Counted from the first letter of the stretch, positions 32,976 to 41,963 are shown. The stretch: 56,677 nt of DNA from Thiogranum sp. (GCA_022340245.1 JAJDOI010000112.1:1-56677); one strand, 5' to 3'. A program made the numbers and translations. The notes: generated by a model not told the origin, from the letters alone.

Positions 32976-34373
32976 TCAGGCCGGGTGAGGGTTAGCCATC
33001 AGTTTCAGTTGCTGTTCCAGACGCGCCTGTTCGTCCGGTGTATTGACGTTACAGGAAAGTTCCTGCCGATCCGAGAAGTCGGCCAGCGCCAGGCGATGCT
33101 CGGCGTACCAGGTGTCGATCTTGCGGCCGCCGGCATCCAGGTAGGCGAGCAGGCTCGGTAGCAGGTCGCGGTGCAGCAGCGCGAATACCGGCTGCATGCG
33201 TTCGCCGTCGTGCACCACGCAGATCTCCGCATCCTCTGCATGCAGCTTTTGATACAGGCGCGCCGCGAGATCGGCGGGTATCAGTGGCGAATCGCAGGGA
33301 ACGGTGAGCAGATAGGGCGTGGTGCTGACTTCGAGCGCACTGGCCATGCCCACCAGCGGTCCGAAAAACTCACCCATGCGGTCGGGGACCACCTGCAGGC
33401 CGTAGCGTGCATAGTCTTCCAGGTTGCGGTTGGCGTTGATCAGCAGGGTGCCTACCTGCGGGCGCACCGCATCGATGATATGTTCCACCATCGGTTTGCC
33501 GTTGAGCGGGATGAGTCCCTTGTCAATGCCGCCCATGCGCTGCGCACGGCCGCCGGCGAGCACTACCCCGGTTATATCCGCGACAGGCACGCTGATCTCG
33601 CTCTGACCTGGAGGGCGGGGATGCGCATCCGCTGCAAGCGCCCCCCCCGCCCGGGTAGCGTTGGCGCTGACCGCCAGGCGCCGCTCGGCATCCCGCTGGT
33701 ACAGAAAGGGCCGCACGATGCCGTGGCGAAACGGCCCGGTCTTGCACAAGTGCAGGTGCTCATCACCGATGACCTCGCTGATATAGGGTTCATGGCTGGT
33801 CACGATGGCGCCGATCCCCTCGGACTTGAGGCGGCCTATCAGGCCCAGTGTCTGTTCCCGTGATTCCAGGTCCATGTTAGCCATCGGCTCATCCAGCAGC
33901 AAGAGGCGCGGGGTGAGTATCCGCGCACGGGTCAGTGCGACGCGCTGTTTTTCGCCGCCGGAAAGTCGCTGCGCATTGCGTTCGGCCAGATGCAGTATGC
34001 CGGCCCAGGCGAGGGCCTGTTTAACCTTGTCGCGGATCTGCTCCCGCGGCACTCCCTTGTTGTGCAGGCCATAGGCGATATTGTCCGCCACGCTGCGATC
34101 GAACATGTACGGTTCCTGGTGCAGATAGACCGTATGCCGGCGCAGCAGGCGCTGTGCGCTTTTCCACGGGGCGCAGACGCCCTGGTGACAGACTTCCGCG
34201 TGGTCGGGGGCCTGCAGGCCGGCAAGAATCTTCAGCAGGGTCGTCTTGCCGGCGCCGTTGCGGCCGGTGAGCAGGATACAGCCGTTTTCATCCACGCACA
34301 GCGAGGGGATATCCAGCAGGCGGTTGCCACCCACTGACTTGCGCAGGTTTCTTATCTCCAGCAGCGTGCTCAC
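32976..34373 (-). CDS. Fused tungstate ABC-transporter ATPase (TupC) and MobA guanylyltransferase
   Basis: One 465-residue frame joins two proteins. Residues 1-235 form an ABC ATPase: Walker A GRNGAGKTTL near 38, a QEP-containing Q-loop, signature LSGGEKQRVALTRA near 136, Walker B LLLLDEP and a switch His in TSHEPY. After a Pro/Ala/Arg-rich linker (about 236-265), residues 266-465 form MobA: VVLAGGRAQRMGGIDKGLI, PLNGKPMVEHI and TVPCDSPLIPADLA. The ATPase half drives tungstate uptake with TupA/TupB, whose genes lie immediately upstream (4-base overlap with tupB). The MobA half adds GMP to the cofactor. No frameshift or internal stop was seen. Confidence 0.88.
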   Translation of the reverse strand: MSTLLEIRNLRKSVGGNRLLDIPSLCVDENGCILLTGRNGAGKTTLLKILAGLQAPDHAEVCHQGVCAPWKSAQRLLRRHTVYLHQEPYMFDRSVADNIAYGLHNKGVPREQIRDKVKQALAWAGILHLAERNAQRLSGGEKQRVALTRARILTPRLLLLDEPMANMDLESREQTLGLIGRLKSEGIGAIVTSHEPYISEVIGDEHLHLCKTGPFRHGIVRPFLYQRDAERRLAVSANATRAGGALAADAHPRPPGQSEISVPVADITGVVLAGGRAQRMGGIDKGLIPLNGKPMVEHIIDAVRPQVGTLLINANRNLEDYARYGLQVVPDRMGEFFGPLVGMASALEVSTTPYLLTVPCDSPLIPADLAARLYQKLHAEDAEICVVHDGERMQPVFALLHRDLLPSLLAYLDAGGRKIDTWYAEHRLALADFSDRQELSCNVNTPDEQARLEQQLKLMANPHPA

Positions 34374-35071
34374 GATAGTTTGTCACTCCGGCTCTGCACC
34401 AGATTCAGGGTGAAGTTCAGCGCCAGCGCCAGGAACAGCAGTACGAAGCCCAGGGCGATGCCCTGGGCGAATTCGCCCTTGCTGGTTTCCAGGGCGATGG
34501 CGGTGGGAATATTGCGGGTGTGGTGCGCAATATTGCCGCCGACCATCATGGAACTGCCCACTTCCGCAATGATACGCCCGAACGCGGCGATCAGCGCGGC
34601 CATCAGGCCGTAGCGTACCTCGTACATCAGCGTCAGCATGGCATGCCAGCGCGTGGCGCCCAGCGTCAGGGCGGTCTCCCACACCCGCTGGTCGGCTTCG
34701 CGGAGGGTTGCGTGGCTGATGGACACCAGCAGTGGGAAACACAGGATGATCTGGCCGACTACCATGGCTTTCTGGGTGAACAGCCAGCGCAGGTCGCCCA
34801 ACAGCCCGTTACGCGCCAGCAGCATGTACACCGTCAGGCCCACCACCACGGCCGGCAGGGCCATCAGCGTATGGAACGTGGATATGAGCAGCCGCCGGCC
34901 AGTAAAGCGCAGACGTGCCAGCGCGAAGGCCAGCAACAGGGCGACAGGCGCCGCAATCAGAATCGCCCATACGGAGACGCGGAAAGATATACCGATAATG
35001 GTCCACAATTCCGCGTCGCCCGAGATCAACAGGTGAAAGGCCTGCCGGTTGGCCGCCCACAGGTCGCCCAT
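34370..35071 (-). CDS. tupB: Tungstate ABC transporter permease
   Basis: A 233-residue inner-membrane permease with about five to six spans and the EAA-like loop TALTLGATRWHAMLTLMYEVRYGLMAALIAAFGRIIAEVGSSMMVGGNIAHHTRNI. GEFAQGIALGFVLLFLAL near the end is typical of TupB. Its start follows tupA by 3 bases and its end overlaps the ATPase fusion gene by 4, so translation is coupled. Confidence 0.9.
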   Translation of the reverse strand: MGDLWAANRQAFHLLISGDAELWTIIGISFRVSVWAILIAAPVALLLAFALARLRFTGRRLLISTFHTLMALPAVVVGLTVYMLLARNGLLGDLRWLFTQKAMVVGQIILCFPLLVSISHATLREADQRVWETALTLGATRWHAMLTLMYEVRYGLMAALIAAFGRIIAEVGSSMMVGGNIAHHTRNIPTAIALETSKGEFAQGIALGFVLLFLALALNFTLNLVQSRSDKLS

Positions 35072-35074
35072 GGC

Positions 35075-35926
35075 TCAGGGTGCCGCCGTGGGCACCGCCG
35101 TCGGGATGAACAGGGGCTGATCGTCGATTTTGAAGTCCGCAATGATCTTCTGCCCTTCGACCGAGGTCAGCCAGCCGATCAGGCGCATGGCGCCGCGGTA
35201 GTTCGTATCGCGGTAACGTGCCGGGTTCACTGCGATCACCCCGTAGGGGTTGAACAGCCTGGGATCACCGGAAACCAGCACCTTCAACGGCAGCTTGCTC
35301 TGCATCGCCAGCCAGGTGCCGCGGTCGGTCAGTGTATAGGCGCCCAGTTCCCCGGTCATCTGCAGGACCTTGCCCATGCCCTGGCCGGCTTCGCGGTACC
35401 AGTCACCCTTGGGGCTGAGCTTTGCCGCCTGCCACAGCTGCAGCTCTTTTTTATTGGTGCCTGAATCGTCGCCGCGGGAGACGAAAATACTGCCCGACGC
35501 CTGGATTTTACCCAGTGCCGCGACGGCATCGTTCATGCCGCGGATGCCGGCGGGATCGCTGTCAGGTCCGACGATGACAAAGTCGTTGTACATCACATCG
35601 CGGCGGTTCACGCCGTAGCCGTCGCTGACCAGCTTGTCCTCGGCCTTGCGGGCATGTACCAGCACCACGTCCACATCGCCTTCACGCGCCAGGCGCAACG
35701 CCTTGCCGGTGCCCACGGCGATGACGTGCACCTGAATGCCGGTCGATTTCTCGAAAGGCGGCAGCAGGATCGCCAGCAGGCCGGAATTGTCCGTACTCGT
35801 GGTGGTGGCAAGCCGCAGCACCTGTTCATCGGCGTAAGCGGGATGCAGCAGCAGGGCAGCAAACAGGACCAGGCAAACATGCTGTAACGCTGCGCTCAGT
35901 GTCCTGCCTTTCGGGTTGCGGATCAT
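35075..35926 (-). CDS. tupA: Tungstate-binding periplasmic protein
   Basis: A 283-residue binding protein. Signal peptide about 1-32 (ends AYA). The mature start RLATTTSTDNSGLL holds the TTTS motif (41-44) that binds the oxyanion in TupA. HARKAEDKLVSDGYG, YNDFVIVGP and SRGDDSGTNKKE are further TupA marks. TupA-type proteins prefer tungstate over molybdate, so the formate dehydrogenase nearby may be a tungsten enzyme. First gene of the operon; GGAGAA precedes ATG. Confidence 0.92.
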   Translation of the reverse strand: MIRNPKGRTLSAALQHVCLVLFAALLLHPAYADEQVLRLATTTSTDNSGLLAILLPPFEKSTGIQVHVIAVGTGKALRLAREGDVDVVLVHARKAEDKLVSDGYGVNRRDVMYNDFVIVGPDSDPAGIRGMNDAVAALGKIQASGSIFVSRGDDSGTNKKELQLWQAAKLSPKGDWYREAGQGMGKVLQMTGELGAYTLTDRGTWLAMQSKLPLKVLVSGDPRLFNPYGVIAVNPARYRDTNYRGAMRLIGWLTSVEGQKIIADFKIDDQPLFIPTAVPTAAP

Positions 35927-35966
35927 TGTGTTCTCCTATAGCACTGTGGTTGTTGGTGGTAGTCCG

Positions 35967-35980
35967 CCGGGAATGCCCGG
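35967..35980. promoter_or_regulatory. Small hairpin in the tupA leader region
   Basis: CCGGG-AATG-CCCGG lies about 40 bases before the tupA start and would be transcribed into its leader. It is too small to call a molybdenum/tungsten-cofactor riboswitch. About 60 bases further right, CTACA (36043-36047) and TGTAG (36056-36060) form a possible operator half-pair for tupA or the DUF6494 gene. Confidence 0.3.
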
Positions 35981-36087
35981 TAAAGGCTTTCCGGCTTCTT
36001 TCTGCAGCTGGGTCGATGCGCCTGCCTTGTCTGTACCATGGTCTACAGTCACTATTGTAGTCAGTTTCTATTTTTTCGGAGGATGCA

Positions 36088-36294
36088 ATGGACAACGAAC
36101 AGCTCCAGCACAGCTTGCGCAAGTTTCTCAAACAGGTGGGCATCACGTCCCAGCAGGCTGTTGAGAAGGCGATCGAACAGGCCTTGCAGGACGGGCGACT
36201 GCAGGGCAACGAACGGCTGCACGCCGTGATGCGACTGGAGGTGGAGGGTCTCGATCTCGTTCATACAGTAGAGGGCGATATCGCGCTCGAATAG
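36088..36294 (+). CDS. DUF6494-like small protein
   Basis: A 68-residue protein with pattern LRKFLKQVGITSQQAVEKAI, then GNERLHAVMRLEVEGLDLVH and a C-terminal VEGDIALE, which I recognise as the DUF6494 family. No function is known. It has GGAGGA before ATG and is divergent from tupA with 161 bases between, and convergent with fdhD, so it sits inside the molybdenum/tungsten island though nothing in the protein says it belongs there. Confidence 0.75.
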   Translation: MDNEQLQHSLRKFLKQVGITSQQAVEKAIEQALQDGRLQGNERLHAVMRLEVEGLDLVHTVEGDIALE

Positions 36295-36337
36295 TGCTTG
36301 TCTGTGCGCGTCGGGCTGGCGCTCTCCTTATGACTGC

Positions 36338-37222
36338 CTAGTCCACCCGCCCACTGTGCAACGCAGCGCTGCCCACGGCGGCGGGACGTTGCGCCGGAGG
36401 CGCGTCGAAAATCATCTGATCGCGGCCGGTGTAGACCAGAAAGTGCTGACCTTTGGCGCGGGCGATCATGGTGACGCCCAGCTCCTGCGCCAGCTCCAGA
36501 CCCATCTGCGTGACGCCGGAGCGTGACAGCAGTATCGGAATGCCCATCATGGCCACTTTCATGACAATCTCTGAGGTAAGCCGGCCGGTGGTATAGAAGA
36601 TTTTGTCGCCACCGTCGAGGTGATCCAGCCACATGTAACCGGCAATGGCGTCGGCGGCATTATGCCGTCCCACGTCTTCCACGAACAGCAGCGGTTCGGT
36701 GTTCCGGCACAGCGCGCAGCCGTGCACGGCGCCGGCGCGCTTGTAGATTTCATTCTCGCTGCGGATGTTGTCCAGCAGTCTGTACACCGTTGACTGGCGC
36801 AGGCCGACTGCTGGCAAGCGCACATCATAGAGTTTATCCAGCGTGCAGCTGAATACCGTGCCCTGACCGCAGCCGGTGGTCACAGTGCGGCGCTTGAGTT
36901 TCTCATCCCATCCCTCAACCCCGTGATGGGTGTGGATTTGCACGGATTCGGTTTCCCAGTTGACTTCCACCGAGCGAATCTCTTCGAGGGTTTCCACGAA
37001 GCGCTGGGTGCGCAGATAGCCGAGTGCCAGGGCTTCAGGGTGGGTGCCGAGCGTCATGAGGGTGACGATTTCGCGTGCGTCGACGTAGACGGTAAGCGGC
37101 GATTCACCCGCGACGAACACCTCGCGCGGCGCGCCATATTCGTCCACCACCGTCACCGGGTGGGTGGGCGAGAGTCCGGCCTGTGTCAGCGAGGGACGAT
37201 AACCTTGCTCCGTCTCGGGCAT
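36338..37222 (-). CDS. fdhD: Formate dehydrogenase accessory sulfurtransferase FdhD
   Basis: A 294-residue FdhD. FdhD moves sulfur from a cysteine desulfurase to the Mo/W cofactor before it enters formate dehydrogenase. Typical stretches are GYLRTQRFV near 69, AVHGCALC near 165, EDVGRHNAADAIAGY near 182 and FYTTGRLTSEIVMKVAMMGIPILLSRS. The motif that has CxxC in E. coli reads TTGCGQGTVFSC, so Cys118 is present but the second Cys is Gly121. FdhD homologues vary here, so activity need not be lost. It starts 3 bases after moaA. Confidence 0.92.
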   Translation of the reverse strand: MPETEQGYRPSLTQAGLSPTHPVTVVDEYGAPREVFVAGESPLTVYVDAREIVTLMTLGTHPEALALGYLRTQRFVETLEEIRSVEVNWETESVQIHTHHGVEGWDEKLKRRTVTTGCGQGTVFSCTLDKLYDVRLPAVGLRQSTVYRLLDNIRSENEIYKRAGAVHGCALCRNTEPLLFVEDVGRHNAADAIAGYMWLDHLDGGDKIFYTTGRLTSEIVMKVAMMGIPILLSRSGVTQMGLELAQELGVTMIARAKGQHFLVYTGRDQMIFDAPPAQRPAAVGSAALHSGRVD

Positions 37223-37225
37223 ACA

Positions 37226-38239
37226 TCAGCCCCCCGTCGCATTCATGTGTCGCAGGATGACCGGCTGCTCGGTCAGGGCGAAGTCGTGGCCGTGCGGCTT
37301 GATGCGCATGGCATCCACAATCGCCTGCCTGAGGTATGACTCGTCGCCCGGGTGGCTGCGGATGACGTGGCGTAAATCCACCGAATGCTCCTGGCCCAGA
37401 CACAGCAACAGCCGGCCTTCGGTGGTCAGCCGTACGCGGTTGCAGGCATCGCAGAAGTTGTGGCTGTGCGGAGAAATCAGGCCGACCCGGGTGCGGCTGT
37501 GCGGGATGCGGAAATAGCGCGCCGGGCCACCGCTGGTCTCGTCGCTCGCTTGCAGCGGGAAGCGGCGCTCGATGTCGCTGCGCACCCTGTCGCTGGAATA
37601 ATAGGCCTCGGCGCGATCGTGGTCGTCTATCGTGCCGAGCGGCATCTCTTCGATGAAGGTGATGTCCATGTCGCGGTCCACGGCGAACTGGACCAGGTCG
37701 CAGACCTCGTCGTGATTGCGATTCCTGAGGATGACGGAATTGATCTTCAGGCGATCGAATCCGGCCGCCTGCGCCGCGTCTATGCCTTGCATGACCTGTT
37801 CGAGGTCGCCCACCCGGGTGATGCGCCGGAAACGCTCCGGTTGCAGCGAATCCAGGCTGATATTGATACGCCGCACACCCGCGCGGCGCAGCGGTTGCGC
37901 GAGCCGTTGCAGTTGGGAACCATTGGTGGTGAGCACCAGTTCCTGCAGCGCATCCAGGGCACCGAGTCGTTCGATCAGCCACATGGCGTTGCGGCGCACC
38001 AGTGGCTCACCGCCGGTAATACGGATCTTCGTCACGCCCAGATCGTGAAACGCCGTGGCGATGGTCAGGATCTCTTCGAGGGTGAGCACCTGGGCGCGCG
38101 GCACGAACTGCATGTCCTGGCTCATGCAGTAGACGCAGCGAAAGTCGCAACGGTCGGTCAACGAGATGCGCAGATACCTGACATGGCGGCCAAAGGAATC
38201 CACCAGCGCTGAGGTGTCGGGTGCAGCAATCGTCGGCAT
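37226..38239 (-). CDS. moaA: GTP 3',8-cyclase MoaA
   Basis: A 337-residue radical-SAM enzyme for the first step of molybdopterin synthesis. ISLTDRCDFRCVYCM near 25-39 holds the SAM cluster (Cys31, 35, 38). HNFCDACNRVRLTTEGRLLLC holds the second cluster. The protein ends in the GG dipeptide (NATGG) needed for catalysis. ATG 38239 is chosen because AGGAAAT precedes it; the frame is open further to 38467 without similarity. It heads a moaA-fdhD unit divergent from the formate dehydrogenase operon. Confidence 0.95.
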   Translation of the reverse strand: MPTIAAPDTSALVDSFGRHVRYLRISLTDRCDFRCVYCMSQDMQFVPRAQVLTLEEILTIATAFHDLGVTKIRITGGEPLVRRNAMWLIERLGALDALQELVLTTNGSQLQRLAQPLRRAGVRRINISLDSLQPERFRRITRVGDLEQVMQGIDAAQAAGFDRLKINSVILRNRNHDEVCDLVQFAVDRDMDITFIEEMPLGTIDDHDRAEAYYSSDRVRSDIERRFPLQASDETSGGPARYFRIPHSRTRVGLISPHSHNFCDACNRVRLTTEGRLLLCLGQEHSVDLRHVIRSHPGDESYLRQAIVDAMRIKPHGHDFALTEQPVILRHMNATGG

Positions 38240-38455
38240 AGGTATTTCCTGTGTCAAAACCGGGTGCGCCACACCGCGGTGGCCGGGCGTTGGCTGCATT
38301 CTACCCCGCTTGCGGTGCGGGAAGGCCGGCCTGGTCGTCACCTGCCCGCATACCGACCGCTGGTCAATGCTCCCCGGTGAGTGGCCGTGTCCGGGAAACC
38401 TGCCATACTCAACGGGACGTTTCTGAAAACAAGCATAGCGGACCCATACTGAATT

Positions 38456-38974
38456 GTGAAATCCCATGCCGGCACAACACGATCCGACCCGAACCAGCGG
38501 CCTGTGTTTCCCGTGTCACTGCTGTTGGAATATCACCATACCCGAACCAGCGCCTGGAGCAGCGGATGCTGGCAGGTGATCGCCGCGGTGGCCGGGCAGC
38601 GGGGCCTGCCTCAGGGACGTTCCGCAGTACCCATACATGAAGACGAACGCGGCCGGCAGATCCTCTGCCGCGGCTACCGGCTAAGTTTGCATCGGGACGA
38701 TGCGGAGAGTTACTACTGCAACCTCATGGGGGAACGCCCCAGTCTGTTCGTGGTCTGCCGTGAGGAGGACGGAGAACGTCCGGAGCCCGCACTGGTGACT
38801 GCAAGCTATGGCGAGGCCGCGTCTTATTCCGAAGTGGACGAAAATGTCTACGCCGTGCCCATACCCCCGGAGATCTACTTGTGGATCGAGGCGTATGTAC
38901 TCGAACATTACGTGCCGGAGAAACGCAGGAAACGTAAACGAGATGACTGGAAGCAGGATGAATCGCGACGCTGA
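38456..38974 (+). CDS. DUF3305 protein of the formate dehydrogenase cluster
   Basis: A 172-residue protein of the DUF3305 family, found almost only with DUF3306 and formate dehydrogenase genes. It has PVSLLLEYHHTRTSAWSSGCWQVIA near the start, DDAESYYCNLMGERPSLFVV in the middle and VPIPPEIYLWIEAYVLEHYVPE before a basic tail (RRKRKRDD). GTG 38456 is the first start; one a few codons later is possible. Function is unknown, presumably assembly of the enzyme. It overlaps the next gene by 17 bases. Confidence 0.8.
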   Translation: MKSHAGTTRSDPNQRPVFPVSLLLEYHHTRTSAWSSGCWQVIAAVAGQRGLPQGRSAVPIHEDERGRQILCRGYRLSLHRDDAESYYCNLMGERPSLFVVCREEDGERPEPALVTASYGEAASYSEVDENVYAVPIPPEIYLWIEAYVLEHYVPEKRRKRKRDDWKQDESRR

Positions 38975-39542
38975 TAGCCAACCACCGGCGACTGTCGAGG
39001 AGTCGCAGAGCGCAAGTGCAGACAGCGGCTGGTTGAGCCGCTGGTCGCAACGCAAACGCCAGGCAAGCGAGCCTACCGGAGCGCCGCCAACGGCATCTGT
39101 CGACGCAAGTCCGGCGCCTGGCGGTGAAGCAGTGCGGGACGCGCCCAACGAGGATCCGCCGCTGCCGCCGATTGAATCGCTCGGTGAACACTCCGATTAC
39201 CGGGGTTTCATGTCGGACAAGGTCAGTGATGAGCTGCGCCTGCAGGCATTGCGCAAGCTGTTCCGGTTGCCGCAGTTCAATATCACCGACGGTCTCAATG
39301 ATTACGACGAGGACTTTGCCAACTGCAAGCCGCTGGGCGACACTATCACCCATGACATGGCCCGCAGTCTCGAGCGAGCGCTGAAACAAGCGGCTGATCC
39401 CGTGAAGCAAGCGGACACGGCAAGCGTGGCCAGCGGGGATGCGGCGCAACCGGAGCCTGCTGGGCAAACAGACACTTCGGTTGCAGACGGGGCCGACGCA
39501 GCACAGCCCGTGCGCGGTGACGAAGCACCGCCGAAAGGCTAG
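38958..39542 (+). CDS. DUF3306 protein of the formate dehydrogenase cluster
   Basis: A 194-residue acidic, Ala/Pro-rich protein. GWLSRWSQRKRQ near the N-terminus and LRLQALRKLFRLPQFNITDGLNDYDEDF in the middle are DUF3306 marks. The C-terminal 70 residues are low complexity. ATG 38958 has GGAAG just ahead; ATG 38943 is in frame and could be used instead. It overlaps the DUF3305 gene, so the pair are co-translated. Function unknown. Confidence 0.8.
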   Translation: MNRDADSQPPATVEESQSASADSGWLSRWSQRKRQASEPTGAPPTASVDASPAPGGEAVRDAPNEDPPLPPIESLGEHSDYRGFMSDKVSDELRLQALRKLFRLPQFNITDGLNDYDEDFANCKPLGDTITHDMARSLERALKQAADPVKQADTASVASGDAAQPEPAGQTDTSVADGADAAQPVRGDEAPPKG

Positions 39543-39603
39543 CCGCTGCGCCGCCGGTTTTCAGCAGCGTTATCCGTGGCGACAAGACAGGCAGGTACCA
39601 CTT

Positions 39604-41307
39604 ATGCTGGAGCAACCTAACATGGATGCCGTATTGCCTGCTTCAGGGCCGAACGGTCGGGCCCGGCAACAGGCCTGTGCGGCGGCGGCTGCACAGGCGG
39701 TGCAACCCGCATCCGCGGTGCGCTATCAGTCCCGCGGCCGCCTGGTCATAATCGGGCGCGGCGAACGTGCCGGGCCGCTCGCGGCCGGGCTCGTTGACCG
39801 GCTTGCCCGGGTGCTGGTCATCGTGCCGCCCGAGGAAGCTGCCGATGATGCGGATTGGCCTGCCGGCGTCGAGCGTCTCCAGGCCAATGTGGCGCGGGTG
39901 GAAGGGTACCTGGGTGCCTTCACCATCGTCATGCAGGGCGCCGACGGTGAGGTGGACCTCGCCCGGTTGTTTCCCCACCAGCCGCCCCACGGTGACCTGG
40001 TACTGGATCTGGGCGATGCGCCCCTGCTGGACCGGCCCCTGGTTCCGCCCGGCTATTTTGCGCCCGGCGGCGATCCGGCTGCGCTGGCGCGCGCACTTGA
40101 CGAGATTCCCGGCCTGGTCGGGGAGTTCGACAAGCCGCAGTTTTTCCAATACAACGCCTCGGTTTGTGCCCACGGCCGCAGTGGTATAACGGCCTGCACC
40201 CGCTGTATCGACGCCTGTCCGACGGTGGCGATCCGCAGCATCGGCGAGCAAATCGAAGTCGACCCGTATCTTTGCCAGGGCGCGGGCAGTTGCGCCACGG
40301 CGTGTCCGACCGGGGCCATCACCTATAACTACCCCCAGCCCCGCGATAGCCTGGACCGCCTGCGCCTGCTGCTGCGCACCTATCGCCAGCACGGGGGGCA
40401 ACAGGCTGTGCTGCTGATACATGACCGGGAGGCGGGTAGTGCGGCGCTGGCGGCGATGGCCGCCGACGCACCGGAAAACCTGCTGCCGTTCGACTGCGAA
40501 GAGAGCGGTAGTACCGGAATGGATATCTGGCTGGCGGCGCTGGCCTACGGTGCTGTCGCCGTTGTGGTTATGGTGCCCCCGGACACGCCGGAGCCGGTGC
40601 TGCGGGAACTGCAACGGCAGGTGGGGTTCGCGCAAGCCATCCTCGAAGGCATGGGCTACGCGGCGGATGCCGTACGTTTGCTTGGCGTGACAGAATCAAA
40701 AGCGATGGTGGCCGAGTTGCGGACCATCGGCGGACGCGATGCGGAGCAACCGGCGGGTTTTGCCGGTTTCAACGAGAAGCGCGCCGTCATCCGACTCGCG
40801 GTCGATCACCTGCACGCGCAGTCACCGGCGCCACGACTCATGGTCAATCTGCCTGTGGGCGCCCCCTTTGGCGAAGTCAGCGTGGATACCGGGCGCTGCA
40901 CCTTGTGTATGGCATGTGTGTCGCAGTGCCCCGGCAAGGCCCTGCTGGGTGGCGACGGACGGCCGCAGCTGCGGTTCATCGAGGAAAACTGCGTTCAGTG
41001 CAGCCTGTGCGCGCGCAGCTGTCCCGAAAACGCTATCGCCGCGTCACCTCGCTATCTTTATGAGCGGGAAGCGCGCAGCAAAGTGCGTACGCTGTATGAA
41101 GAGGAACCGTTTCTGTGCGTGCGCTGCGGCAAAGCGTTCGCCACCCGCAGCACGGTTGACCGAATCACCGCCAAACTGCGCGGGCACCCGATGTTCCAGG
41201 GCGACGCCTTGCGGCGCATCCAGATGTGTGAAGACTGCAGGGTGATCGACATGATGGAGGAGCAGGGGGTTACAGGCGGGCGTGTGACACCGGGGGTGCG
41301 GTCGTGA
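39604..41307 (+). CDS. Multi-cluster 4Fe-4S protein of the formate dehydrogenase cluster
   Basis: A 567-residue soluble protein with two pairs of ferredoxin motifs. The first, at about 187-240, includes CTRCIDACPTVAIRS and CQGAGSCATACPTGAI. The second, at about 429-480, includes CTLCMACVSQCPGKAL and CVQCSLCARSCPENAI. A C-terminal CVRC...CEDC pair may bind zinc or iron. Between them lies a hydrogenase-delta-like stretch. Proteins like this accompany DUF3305/DUF3306 in formate dehydrogenase operons; they may feed electrons from another donor or help assembly. The frame is open 5' to 39439, but ATG 39604 gives the natural start. It overlaps the chaperone gene by 4 bases. Confidence 0.83.
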   Translation: MLEQPNMDAVLPASGPNGRARQQACAAAAAQAVQPASAVRYQSRGRLVIIGRGERAGPLAAGLVDRLARVLVIVPPEEAADDADWPAGVERLQANVARVEGYLGAFTIVMQGADGEVDLARLFPHQPPHGDLVLDLGDAPLLDRPLVPPGYFAPGGDPAALARALDEIPGLVGEFDKPQFFQYNASVCAHGRSGITACTRCIDACPTVAIRSIGEQIEVDPYLCQGAGSCATACPTGAITYNYPQPRDSLDRLRLLLRTYRQHGGQQAVLLIHDREAGSAALAAMAADAPENLLPFDCEESGSTGMDIWLAALAYGAVAVVVMVPPDTPEPVLRELQRQVGFAQAILEGMGYAADAVRLLGVTESKAMVAELRTIGGRDAEQPAGFAGFNEKRAVIRLAVDHLHAQSPAPRLMVNLPVGAPFGEVSVDTGRCTLCMACVSQCPGKALLGGDGRPQLRFIEENCVQCSLCARSCPENAIAASPRYLYEREARSKVRTLYEEEPFLCVRCGKAFATRSTVDRITAKLRGHPMFQGDALRRIQMCEDCRVIDMMEEQGVTGGRVTPGVRS

Positions 41308-41909
41308 CGCGGGGATCGGAGCCCGCGGACAACGTGGCGCCGGATGAGGACCAGTTGGCGCGGGCGGGCGCCTACAGCCTGCTGGGCGCGCTGCTGGCGG
41401 TGCCGCCAAACGGCGATTTGCTCCATTCGCTGCGCGAACTGCCGCCGGGCGACGGGTTACTGGCGCCCGCCTGGGACAGCCTCGCGAAGGCAGCCGGCGA
41501 GGCGCGGCCGGAATCGCTGGAAGACGAATATCACGCCTTGTTCATTGGCCTCGGCCGCGGCGAGCTGGTTCCTTATGCTTCCTGGTATTTAACCGGTTTC
41601 CTTATGGAAAAGCCCCTGGCGCAGCTGCGTGCCGAACTGCGCGACCTCGGTTTTACGCGGCAGGAGGGTGTGGTCGAACCCGAAGACCATGCTGCTGCCG
41701 TTTGTGAGGTTATGGCCATGACAATTATGGAAAATAGGCTAAGCTTTCCTGAGCAAAGTGAATTTTTCGCAAACCACCTCGGGTCCTGGTTGCCACGGTT
41801 CTTCCAGGATCTGGAGCAGGCGGAGTCCGCAGTGTTCTATGCCGCGGTTGGAGGTTTCGGAGCCCGCCTGATGGCTGTCGAGCAACAGTACTTTGCGATG
41901 CCCGTCTGA
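41304..41909 (+). CDS. TorD/DmsD-family chaperone
   Basis: A 201-residue, mostly helical redox-enzyme chaperone. RAGAYSLLGALLAVPP near the start, LEDEYHALFIGLGRGELVPYASWYLTG and EDHAAAVCEVMAMTI are family marks. It should bind the Tat leader of the formate dehydrogenase catalytic subunit while the cofactor is inserted. GTG start within the stop of the upstream gene (GTGA). Confidence 0.9.
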   Translation: MTRGSEPADNVAPDEDQLARAGAYSLLGALLAVPPNGDLLHSLRELPPGDGLLAPAWDSLAKAAGEARPESLEDEYHALFIGLGRGELVPYASWYLTGFLMEKPLAQLRAELRDLGFTRQEGVVEPEDHAAAVCEVMAMTIMENRLSFPEQSEFFANHLGSWLPRFFQDLEQAESAVFYAAVGGFGARLMAVEQQYFAMPV

Positions 41910-41963
41910 AACCGGGCAACGCTGCGGATACGCCACGGGTGCTATGCCCGCACGGAGGATGCT

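Noticed and set aside
35927-36087. Molybdenum/tungsten cofactor riboswitch before tupA
   Set aside because: Only one small hairpin is evident; the multi-stem architecture of that riboswitch is not there.
38240-38455. Sigma-54 or clear sigma-70 promoter in the moaA/fdh divergent gap
   Set aside because: No GG/GC pair at the right spacing and only weak -10-like words; nothing I can support.
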